DNA of 64,000 nucleotides. Source: Bryobacterales bacterium (GTDB lineage: Bacteria > Acidobacteriota > Terriglobia > Bryobacterales > Bryobacteraceae). Positions 18,955-25,844 of the stretch are shown piece by piece (positions within the stretch are counted from its first letter, which is position 1; each line of letters begins with the position of its first letter). The stretch lies in NCBI GenBank assembly GCA_016789905.1, contig JAEUQC010000025.1, positions 1 to 64,000 of the forward strand, given 5' to 3'. The translations under genes were made by a program, and so were the position numbers. The notes below the pieces were generated by a model. That model did not search any database. It saw only the letters and a program-made list of their open reading frames with translations, and was not told the DNA's origin.

Positions 18955-19545
18955 ATGGCCGGAACCTGGACACTGAACGAAGAGAGTTTCACCCGGCTGC
19001 TGGCGCTATTCCATGAGGACCGGGAACAGGCGGCATTGCGCTACGAAGCACTACGGGAGCGGCTGGTGCGGGTGTTTATCTGGGAGCGCGCGATCGACGC
19101 CGAAGGCCTGGCCGACGAAGCGTTGACGCGAATGGCGCGCCGGCTGGAAGAGGGCGAGACGATTCAAAACCCGGCCGCATTCCTGAGCGGAATTGCCCGC
19201 AATCTTCTGAAAGAAGACCGCCATCAACGACAGCGGATGGAACCAATACAAGATGTGCCCGCCGCGCCGTCATCGAACGATGTGGAACGGCACCACGCTG
19301 CCTTGGAGCGGTGTTTAGCGGGCTGGGAACCGGAAAAGCGCAATCTGCTATTGACCTACTACCAGGGGGACCACGGAGAACGAATCCGTGGCCGGCAGCG
19401 GCTGGCGGCGGAGTTGGGACTGGAACTCAACGCGCTGCGAAACCGGGCGTTGCGCCTGAGGGACCGGCTGGAGGATTGTGTCCGCCAACAAGTCGCGCGT
19501 GACGAATCGGGCGGGGAAAACACTAGAAGGAAGGGGCAGGGATGA
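18955..19545 (+). CDS. ECF-like RNA polymerase sigma factor
   Basis: A 196-residue sigma-70 family protein. Region 2 spans about 25-90 (ALRYEALRERLVRVFIWERA to LADEALTRMARRL and the NPAAFLSGIARNLLKEDRH segment) and a region-4-like helix-turn-helix lies at about 145-180 (RLAAELGLELNALRNRALRL). The spacing between regions is normal for extracytoplasmic-function factors, although region 2 is divergent from the classical groups. It follows the CHAT gene by 15 bases and overlaps the next gene by four, so the three form one transcription unit. Its target promoters are unknown; the divergent copper operon is the nearest candidate. Confidence 0.8.
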   Translation: MAGTWTLNEESFTRLLALFHEDREQAALRYEALRERLVRVFIWERAIDAEGLADEALTRMARRLEEGETIQNPAAFLSGIARNLLKEDRHQRQRMEPIQDVPAAPSSNDVERHHAALERCLAGWEPEKRNLLLTYYQGDHGERIRGRQRLAAELGLELNALRNRALRLRDRLEDCVRQQVARDESGGENTRRKGQG

Positions 19546-20216
19546 GCGACCACTTCCATCAATACATGCTGACCGCGAATAACGACGAAGAGCGGGACCG
19601 GATCCGCGAGCGCCTGCTGGCGGACCCGGCATTTTGTGACGAGATGCGCGAGTTGGAGAACGAGTGGATCGATTCCTACGCTACTGGCCGTCTAGCGCCG
19701 CGGGAACGGGAATTACTGCATAACCACCTGGTAAACACCGGCCAATTGAACCGGGTGGCGACGGCCTTGGCGATGGCGCGTTCCCGCCGCCCGGCGATAC
19801 CAAGTATTTTTCCTTACGCGTGGGGAATCGCGGCGGCGGTGTTGTTGTGCGCCACGGCAACGCTCACCGCACCCAAATGGCCCCGGGACGCCGCGGTGCG
19901 CCGGCAGCCGGAGGACTTGGTGCCGTTGGCCCCAGGCACACTTCGTGACAGCGCTGCCGTACAGGGCGTCGTTCGCCACGCCGGCCGTGGTCTGCAACTC
20001 CAACTCCTATATGAGGACACCTCGCCGAACGGCGGTTGCGTGGTGATCGTAAAAGATGGCGCCGGCAATCAGGTGGACGAAGTACGCAGTGAGTGCGGCG
20101 TCGAGTTTCATCCTTATTCAGTTAATTCTCAGCTTAAACGCGGGCGGTACAGTGTGGAACTCTCCGATCTGGAGAAGGGACTGCTGCACACTTATTTGTT
20201 TGACCTGGGCGAATAG
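19542..20216 (+). CDS. Single-pass membrane protein, anti-sigma-like
   Basis: A 224-residue protein with a cytoplasmic helical part (1-85), one transmembrane segment (about 89-108, FPYAWGIAAAVLLCATATL) and an extracytoplasmic beta-rich domain (about 125-224) ending YSVELSDL...YLFDLGE. The N-terminal helices (DEMRELENEWIDSYATGRL and PRERELLHNHLVNTG) have the shape of anti-sigma domains but lack the zinc-binding HxxxCxxC. Overlapping the sigma gene by four bases, it is the likely anti-sigma factor. The outer domain may be the sensor. No known signal or protease site is visible. The anti-sigma role is inference from position and layout. Confidence 0.68.
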   Translation: MSDHFHQYMLTANNDEERDRIRERLLADPAFCDEMRELENEWIDSYATGRLAPRERELLHNHLVNTGQLNRVATALAMARSRRPAIPSIFPYAWGIAAAVLLCATATLTAPKWPRDAAVRRQPEDLVPLAPGTLRDSAAVQGVVRHAGRGLQLQLLYEDTSPNGGCVVIVKDGAGNQVDEVRSECGVEFHPYSVNSQLKRGRYSVELSDLEKGLLHTYLFDLGE

Positions 20217-20330
20217 CGCCTTCGGCACGCGCGCGGAAACGAAGTGGCTGGCGGCCGAATCACTGTGTTGGAGGCTGTGGCCATCAATAGATTCACCAGC
20301 GCAAAGAGCAGTCGCGCCCGTCGCCCGCGC

Positions 20331-20336
20331 TACACT
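20331..20336 (+). promoter_or_regulatory. Candidate -10 element, TACACT
   Basis: TACACT ends six bases before the ATG at 20343 in the 126-bp gap after the anti-sigma-like gene. No good -35 is seen at 15-19 bases upstream, so the element could be used by an alternative sigma factor or be chance. Confidence 0.25.
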
Positions 20337-20342
20337 GGCGGT

Positions 20343-20828
20343 ATGCGTCTGGTATTGCTGCTTCTGCTTGCCGCGGCTTCCCTTCCCGCCGAGTTTCTGC
20401 AAGTGCGGATTGAGATCAGTAACATGGATTGCGTTACCTGCGTGCAGTCTCTGGAAACCGGCTTGCGGAAAATCAAAGGCGTCGAAAAGGTGGTGGTGGG
20501 CCCGCAGAATAGTGCCGAGTTCATCATGAAACCTGGCAACACCGTCACGTTGGAACGACTGCGCGACACCATCAAAGGGGTCGGATTCACTCCCAACGCG
20601 GCGCATGTCGTGGTCAAAGGGAAGCCCGTAACCGCCGCCGGACAGTGGCGTTTCGAAGTCGACGGCATCGCCAAGACCTATAACCTTTCCGTGCCCAGCA
20701 ACGACACGATTCGCGAGATCCGCGTTCGCGATGGGCAAACGGTCACAGTGCGCGGAGTGTCGCCGCCCCCGCCCGATCCGCGCACCATGCCGTCGCTCGA
20801 TGTTTCCTCGTTGGTCGAACAGCGGTGA
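20343..20828 (+). CDS. Exported heavy-metal-associated (HMA) domain protein
   Basis: A 161-residue exported protein. The signal peptide (1-16, RLVLLLLLAAASLPA) precedes an HMA domain with the metal-binding CxxC in NMDCVTCVQSLETGLRK (C30, C33) and the helix-strand pattern typical of MerP/CopZ. The C-terminal 60 residues (QWRFEVDGIAKTYNL onward) look like a small beta domain. Periplasmic HMA proteins are much rarer than cytoplasmic ones; MerP is the known example. It would bind Cu(I) or Hg(II). A frame open from 20244 is rejected since it lacks the signal peptide start. Its stop overlaps the GTG of the MFS gene as GTGA. Confidence 0.85.
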   Translation: MRLVLLLLLAAASLPAEFLQVRIEISNMDCVTCVQSLETGLRKIKGVEKVVVGPQNSAEFIMKPGNTVTLERLRDTIKGVGFTPNAAHVVVKGKPVTAAGQWRFEVDGIAKTYNLSVPSNDTIREIRVRDGQTVTVRGVSPPPPDPRTMPSLDVSSLVEQR

Positions 20829-22045
20829 CGGAGCCCTCGCTCGCGTTTCGAGCGCTGCAGCACCGTAACTTCCGCATATTCCTTGGCGGCTTGGCCGTCA
20901 GCCTGATTGGCACTTGGATTCAGAGCGTAGCGTTGAGCTGGCTGCTGTACCGGCTGACGCATTCCGAGTTTCTGCAAGGGATTTCCAGTTTCTGCTCCCA
21001 CATGCCCGTTCTGCTGCTGAGTCCGATAGCCGGCCTCGCCGCTGACCGGTATCCGCGGCACAAAATCGTACTCGTCACGCAAACTATTTTCCTGTGCCAC
21101 GCCGTGCTGCTGGCTTGGCTCACGCTCACGCACCGCGTCACGGTGCCGCAAGTACTGGCGCTGGCCGCGCTGCTCGGCTGTGCCAACGCTTTCGACATTC
21201 CCGCCCGCCAATCGCTGATGATTCTGCTCACGTCCAAGGAGGACTTGCTGGGCGCCATTTCGCTGAATTCAGTTGCATTCAACATTGCACGAACATTGGG
21301 ACCTTCGCTGGGCGGCGTGTTGGTGGCGGCCGTGGGCGAAGGGCCTTGCTTCGTGATCAACGCCGTCAGCTTTCTGGCGGTGCTCGGGTCGTTGTGGCAA
21401 CTGCGCCTGCCCCCCGCCGCCAAGCTCCCGGAACACGCAAATGAAGGCTTGGGCGCCGCGGTCCGTTATGCCTGGCAACGGCCTGGCATCCGGTATCCAC
21501 TGCTGCTGTGCGGCATCATCACGTTGACCAACGCGCCGCCGTTAGTGCTCGGCCCGTTCATCGCCGATGGATTGTTTCATCAAGGCGCAGCCGGTCTCGG
21601 CGTGCTTTTGGCCAGCTTTGGCTTGGGCGCCACACTGGGCGTGGCGCGGCTGGCCAATAAGAAGTCGAGCACCGGGCTGGGACGGGTGGCGGGCCAGGGG
21701 GCGCTTATCTACGGCGTCGCGTTAGGAGGGTACGCCATCGCTCCGGTGTTCTGGATGGTGGTCGCCGCTTCCTTCGTGGCCGGGTACGCCTACTTCCGGC
21801 AGAATGCGTCGAACAACGCATTGATTCAGGCTGTGATCGAAGAGAAGTATCGGGGCCGCGTTATGTCGTTCTACACGATGATGGCCGTCGGCATGCTGCC
21901 GGTGGGGAGTTTCGTCGCCGGATGGGCGGCGGAACAGACCGGGCCGCGGCCCGTGCTTGTTGTCTCTGCGCTCACCGCCATCTGCGCCGGCGCGGCTTTT
22001 CTTTATTACACTCGCTCCATGGACCCTCACGAATGCAACGCCTAG
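20825..22045 (+). CDS. MFS exporter, EntS-like (MFS_3)
   Basis: A 406-residue inner-membrane transporter with twelve predicted helices. The N-terminal FRALQHRNFRIFLGGLAVSLIGTWIQ and AGLAADRYPRHKIVL are characteristic of the MFS_3 / EntS subfamily, which exports siderophores, drugs or metabolites by proton antiport. The GTG start overlaps the HMA gene stop by four bases. The next gene starts inside its last codons. Coupling to an exported metal-binding protein hints at a metal or metallophore substrate, which the sequence alone does not show. Confidence 0.87.
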   Translation: MTEPSLAFRALQHRNFRIFLGGLAVSLIGTWIQSVALSWLLYRLTHSEFLQGISSFCSHMPVLLLSPIAGLAADRYPRHKIVLVTQTIFLCHAVLLAWLTLTHRVTVPQVLALAALLGCANAFDIPARQSLMILLTSKEDLLGAISLNSVAFNIARTLGPSLGGVLVAAVGEGPCFVINAVSFLAVLGSLWQLRLPPAAKLPEHANEGLGAAVRYAWQRPGIRYPLLLCGIITLTNAPPLVLGPFIADGLFHQGAAGLGVLLASFGLGATLGVARLANKKSSTGLGRVAGQGALIYGVALGGYAIAPVFWMVVAASFVAGYAYFRQNASNNALIQAVIEEKYRGRVMSFYTMMAVGMLPVGSFVAGWAAEQTGPRPVLVVSALTAICAGAAFLYYTRSMDPHECNA

Positions 22046-23190
22046 CCGCTGCCGTACTTTTGTTCATCTCCGCCGCCGCTGCGCAGCCATCGAACAAGGA
22101 TCTTTTCGATCAGATCGATCCGACGCTCGATGAACTGGCCGCGCTAACCGGCTTGAAGCCGAAAACAAAGGTGGACCGGGACTTCATTTCTCGCGAGAAG
22201 CTGAAGGAGTTTCTGAAGACGCGCATCGACGAGACGGTGAAGCCGGAGGAGATTCGGATCGAGGAACTGACGCTAAAACTCTTCGGATTCGTGCCGGAGT
22301 CCTACGACCTGAAGGAATCCACGATCAGCTTGCTCACCGAACAAGCCGCCGCTTTCTACGACTACAAGAAGAAAAAGATGTTCCTTCTGGAAAGCGCCCC
22401 TGAAATCTCGCAGCGCTTTGTGCTGATTCATGAGTTGGCGCACGCCTTGGCGGACCAGCATTTTCAGTTGGAAAAGTACATCCAACAGGGAAAGAACGAC
22501 GATTCGGCCACGGCTCGAATGGCTGTAATGGAAGGCCAGGCACAGTGGCTAATGTACGAATTGATGGCGAAAAAGTCCGGACAATCATTGCGGAAGGACC
22601 CGGCCATGGTGCGGATGTTCTCCAGCGCCAGCGCGGCCGGACTCAGCCAGTACCCCGAGCTTTCAAACGCCCCGCTTTACATTCGGGAGAGCCTGCTGTT
22701 CCCGTACACCCGAGGCCTGGCGTTTCAGCAGGCGGTGGTGGAGAAAATGGGCGATGCCGGATTCGCCGAGGTATTCCGCCGCCCGCCCCTCAGCACGCGA
22801 CAGATCCTGCATCCGGAACTTTACTTTGATCGCAAGAAGCCAGCCAAAGTGAAGGCGCCGCCCGTGCCCGGCGCCAATCGGTACGCCGAGGCGGTGGAAG
22901 GCGAACTGGGCGAGTTCGACATCTACATCCTGCTAAAGCAATTCGCGGGTGAGGAGACAGCCGAAAAACTCTCGCCCGAATGGCGTGCCGGGCACTTCCG
23001 CGTACTTGAAGAAAAAGAAAGCAGGCACGCCATTCTGGCTTTCAGTGTCCAGTTCTCCACGAAGAGTGCCGCTGCGGAGTTCACGCGGCTCTACGAGGAC
23101 AAAGTAATTCCGGCGAAGGCGAAACGATCCGGCTCCAACGTCGTCAAACAGCAAGGAACTCGCGTCTTAATTCTCGAAGGAATAGAATAA
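22033..23190 (+). CDS. Exported zinc metallopeptidase-like protein (HExxH)
   Basis: A 385-residue secreted protein with a signal peptide (1-17) and a zinc-peptidase motif HELAH at residues 133-137 (RFVLIHELAHALADQHF); the glutamate in MAVMEGQAQWLMYELM, about 35 residues on, is a plausible third ligand. The C-terminal half (about 250-385) has no motif I recognise but shows GELGEFDIYILLKQF. This fits uncharacterised gluzincin-like proteins common in Acidobacteriota. The ATG at 22033 overlaps the MFS gene by 13 bases; the open extension to 21922 is MFS shadow. Its substrate is unknown. Confidence 0.8.
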   Translation: MQRLAAAVLLFISAAAAQPSNKDLFDQIDPTLDELAALTGLKPKTKVDRDFISREKLKEFLKTRIDETVKPEEIRIEELTLKLFGFVPESYDLKESTISLLTEQAAAFYDYKKKKMFLLESAPEISQRFVLIHELAHALADQHFQLEKYIQQGKNDDSATARMAVMEGQAQWLMYELMAKKSGQSLRKDPAMVRMFSSASAAGLSQYPELSNAPLYIRESLLFPYTRGLAFQQAVVEKMGDAGFAEVFRRPPLSTRQILHPELYFDRKKPAKVKAPPVPGANRYAEAVEGELGEFDIYILLKQFAGEETAEKLSPEWRAGHFRVLEEKESRHAILAFSVQFSTKSAAAEFTRLYEDKVIPAKAKRSGSNVVKQQGTRVLILEGIE

Positions 23191-23194
23191 CAAC

Positions 23195-23737
23195 ATGCGC
23201 TTCTTCGTCCTCGCCGCCCTGGCGGCTTTTTCTTTGTTCGCCGCCGAAGTGCCGCGGCCCGCGCCGGATTTCACCGTTAATACTACCAGCGGAAAGCCCA
23301 TCAAGCTCAGTGACTACAAAGGCAAAGTGGTGGTGGTGGAGTTCCTGCTAACCACGTGTCCGCACTGCCAGAAAGCGTCGCAGGGGATCAACAAAGTGTA
23401 CCGGGAGTTGAAAGCGCAAGGCTTGCAACCAGTGGGCGTGGCTGTGAACGACATGGCGAATATGCTGGTGGACGACTATGTGAAACAGTTCAACCTGGAC
23501 TTCCCGGTGGGCTGGTCCCCCCGGGAGCCGGTAATCAACTTCCTGCAACATCCGGTGATGATGATGATGTCGTTTCCGAACCTGGTGATCATCGACAAAT
23601 CTGGCCAAATTCGCCACCAGTTTCCGGGCGGCGACAAGTTCTTCGAGAATGAAGAAAAGAACCTGCGCGACCTGGTGCTGCCGCTGCTGAAGGCGCCCTC
23701 CGGCGCACCGCGAAAGGCTGCTCCGAAATCCAAGTAG
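23195..23737 (+). CDS. Exported thioredoxin-like redox protein (TlpA/AhpC-TSA family)
   Basis: A 180-residue periplasmic thioredoxin-fold protein. A signal peptide (1-17) is followed by PAPDFTVNTTSGKPIKLSDY and the redox motif CPHC (C55-C58) in FLLTTCPHCQKASQ. NLVIIDKSGQIRHQFPGG is the family's C-terminal strand. The CPHC pair is the DsbA/TlpA kind rather than a single-Cys peroxiredoxin, so a thiol-disulfide role in the periplasm is likely, perhaps keeping metal-binding cysteines reduced or helping cytochrome c maturation. It lies four bases after the metallopeptidase. The C-terminal tail is Lys/Ala/Pro rich. Confidence 0.87.
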   Translation: MRFFVLAALAAFSLFAAEVPRPAPDFTVNTTSGKPIKLSDYKGKVVVVEFLLTTCPHCQKASQGINKVYRELKAQGLQPVGVAVNDMANMLVDDYVKQFNLDFPVGWSPREPVINFLQHPVMMMMSFPNLVIIDKSGQIRHQFPGGDKFFENEEKNLRDLVLPLLKAPSGAPRKAAPKSK

Positions 23738-23764
23738 GCAGCCTGTGGCGATATGCTTGTCGCC

Positions 23765-24709
23765 ATGCTTACGAGACGAAGTTGGCTGGCGGCATTGCCG
23801 TTGATGGCCGGATGCGGCGGGGCGGCGCGCCGAACGATCGGCGTCATTCCGAAGGCGGTGGGCGATCTGTTCTTCGCCGCGGTGCACGCCGGCGTGCGCC
23901 GCGCCGCCGCCGAAGCAGGTGTTGAAGTCGTTTGGAACGGCCCCAAGGACGAAACGGACCACGGCCGCCAAATCCAAATAGTGGACGCGATGGTGACGCA
24001 GCGCGTGGCGGCCATCGCGATATCGGCCACCGATGAGCGGGCCCTGCGCGCCCCGGTGGAACGGGCGATCGCGGCGGGCATCCCGGTCACGGTGTTTGAC
24101 TCCGGTGTTGAAGGCGAAGGCTTCGTTACCTTCGTCGCCACAGACAACTATGGCGCTGGCTGCTCCGCCGGCCGTCGCGTGGCAGCGTTGGCGGGCAATA
24201 AAGGAAAGGTCGGCATGGTGATGCACAAGCCCGGCGGCACCTCCACCATGCTCCGGGAGCAGGGGTTTGAAAAGACGATAGCGGCGGAGTTCCCCGGAGT
24301 CACAATCGCGGCGCGTCAGTATGGCATGGCCGACCGCGCCAAAGCGCGCGCGGCCGCGGAGAACATGCTGGCCGGAAATCCTGATATCGCGGTGCTGTTC
24401 GCTTCGAGCGAAGCGAGTTCCCTGGGCGCCATTCAGGCGTTGCAGAGCCGGGGCTTGAATGGCAAAGTGCGCCTTATCACTTTCGACACCAGCGAGGCGC
24501 ACCGGGAAGCCCTCGCCAACGGAACCATCGACGTGATGATGGTCCAGGATTCGGCACGAATCGGCTACGTAGCCGTTCACTCTTTGACCGAAACACTGGC
24601 CGGCCGCAGGCCTGAAAAGCGAATTGACCTTCCGGTTCGTATGGTGACTCGGGAGATGATGGCACAACCGGAGATTCGAGAGCTGATCTCGCCAAAGATG
24701 GATTTGTAA
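23765..24709 (+). CDS. Solitary sugar-type periplasmic binding lipoprotein
   Basis: A 314-residue substrate-binding protein of the Peripla_BP_4 / RbsB type. The N-terminus combines a twin-arginine pair (TRRSWLA) and a lipobox LMAGC. The ribose-binding-like core shows IGVIPKAVGDLFFAAVHAGV, AIAISATDERAL and VRLITFDTSEAHREAL. Such proteins feed ABC sugar importers or chemoreceptors, but no permease or ATPase gene lies in the window. It ends the run of exported-protein genes that begins at 20343. An alternative ATG is at 23753. A sugar kinase pair (ROK and xylulokinase) 3 kb on might act on the same sugar, without direct evidence. Confidence 0.85.
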   Translation: MLTRRSWLAALPLMAGCGGAARRTIGVIPKAVGDLFFAAVHAGVRRAAAEAGVEVVWNGPKDETDHGRQIQIVDAMVTQRVAAIAISATDERALRAPVERAIAAGIPVTVFDSGVEGEGFVTFVATDNYGAGCSAGRRVAALAGNKGKVGMVMHKPGGTSTMLREQGFEKTIAAEFPGVTIAARQYGMADRAKARAAAENMLAGNPDIAVLFASSEASSLGAIQALQSRGLNGKVRLITFDTSEAHREALANGTIDVMMVQDSARIGYVAVHSLTETLAGRRPEKRIDLPVRMVTREMMAQPEIRELISPKMDL

Positions 24710-24719
24710 AGATAGAGGA

Positions 24720-25115
24720 ATGGGCTTTTTGGATAATCTGGAGAACACGCTGAAGAATGCGGAGCGCGGGGCGGAACGCGAAGACGCGGCGGCGGCAAAC
24801 CTGTCGCGCGCCGCGGAGTTGGAGGCCCTGCGCGCGGCGGCTCCAAATGCCGAGGCGTTGAAAAAGGGACAGTGGACCCAGGATCTGTTGACGCACGCGG
24901 TTACGCTTGGGCATGCGCAACGCACCCGTGTCGGTATGGCGTGGATAGGTGCCACACTGCGACTTGAAGCCAAGGAGAAGAGGCTGGACTTGCAGCCCAC
25001 GGCCATAGGAATTGACGCGATCTACTTCGTGGACGGCACGGAGACCAAGCGGGAAGCGGTCAACCTAAAATCCGATCCGGCGGCACTGGCAAAGAAGTGG
25101 CTGTCTACATCCTGA
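24720..25115 (+). CDS. Hypothetical protein, unrecognised
   Basis: A 131-residue soluble protein with no signal peptide. The first 60 residues are a charged, alanine-rich helix (FLDNLENTLKNAERGAERED), and the second half seems alpha/beta (TRVGMAWIGATLRLEAKEKRLDLQP). I recognise no family. It follows the binding-protein gene by 10 bases and could be co-transcribed. It overlaps the convergent gene at its 3' end by 11 bases. The codon use resembles that of its neighbours, which supports it as real. Confidence 0.62.
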   Translation: MGFLDNLENTLKNAERGAEREDAAAANLSRAAELEALRAAAPNAEALKKGQWTQDLLTHAVTLGHAQRTRVGMAWIGATLRLEAKEKRLDLQPTAIGIDAIYFVDGTETKREAVNLKSDPAALAKKWLSTS

Positions 25116-25722
25116 CCACTTGGACTTCGAAACGTTCCGGAGGAAGACAGGACATCGGGTCCGGCGACATGCGGGCCCAAGTGTCAAATGCGGAGTTGGC
25201 CACCGAGTTGTTCAGGTAGATCAAAAATTGGTCTGAACAGTAACCCAACGGAGGCAGTTGCCGAAACGCCAGGCGTAAACCGATCGCTTTGTGCAGGTCC
25301 ACGCCGCCTGTGTCTATCTGTTTGTCGTCCAGGAGGGTTATGAAGCTTGTACGCCCAGCGTGAGGCCATACGTCGGGACGCAGCAGATTGCGAAGCTCCG
25401 TGCGTAGCTCGAAAGTCGTTTCGCACTGGCGAATCCACTCCAGCACTGCGTCGCCCCACTGCCAATGGCTCTTCAGGCCCAGGTACTGTTCGGAAAACTG
25501 GAGCGCCAATTCATAGCGGCGCCGTTCCAGTTCCAGCTCATCCTGGGCAGCCGCGGTAGCAATCGGAATCAACGATTCCGACTCAACAAGCTCAGTGGCC
25601 ATCGTCATGACCTTTTCCAGCCGCCGCCCCCGCGGATGGGCTTCGGAGACCAGCAGCGGCGGAAGTTCGTGGGTCTTGTCCCCGGCTATCTCGACAAACG
25701 TGCGATTACCAATGATGTCCAT
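25105..25722 (-). CDS. Hypothetical protein, unrecognised
   Basis: A 205-residue cytoplasmic protein without membrane segments. It carries a mid helix rich in Glu/Arg (QDELELERRRYELALQFSEQ), a Trp-containing block (SHWQWGDAVLEWIRQCETTF), and a C-terminal GLRLAFRQLPPLGY. I know no family match. It is a single gene: its 3' end overlaps the gene on the other strand, and 122 bp separate its start from the prolyl oligopeptidase start. GAGGCG lies just upstream of the ATG as a weak ribosome binding site. Confidence 0.65.
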   Translation of the reverse strand: MDIIGNRTFVEIAGDKTHELPPLLVSEAHPRGRRLEKVMTMATELVESESLIPIATAAAQDELELERRRYELALQFSEQYLGLKSHWQWGDAVLEWIRQCETTFELRTELRNLLRPDVWPHAGRTSFITLLDDKQIDTGGVDLHKAIGLRLAFRQLPPLGYCSDQFLIYLNNSVANSAFDTWARMSPDPMSCLPPERFEVQVVRM

Positions 25723-25831
25723 AGGACGCCTCGCTTGGAATTCATATCGGCAGTACGGCTCGAACGCAATAGATTCTTGCTATGTCGGACGCACAACCAC
25801 CACGCGAAGGATGTAAACAGTTCCGGCGCGC

Positions 25832-25837
25832 TATCCT
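25832..25837 (+). promoter_or_regulatory. Candidate -10 element, TATCCT
   Basis: TATCCT ends seven bases before the ATG at 25845, which has no Shine-Dalgarno. The spacing fits a transcript starting on the ATG. No convincing -35 is seen. Confidence 0.28.
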
Positions 25838-25844
25838 GAGCAGT

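Noticed and set aside
23348..25006. A 552-residue open frame on the minus strand
   Set aside because: It is antisense to the redox protein and the binding-protein gene and has no recognisable domain.
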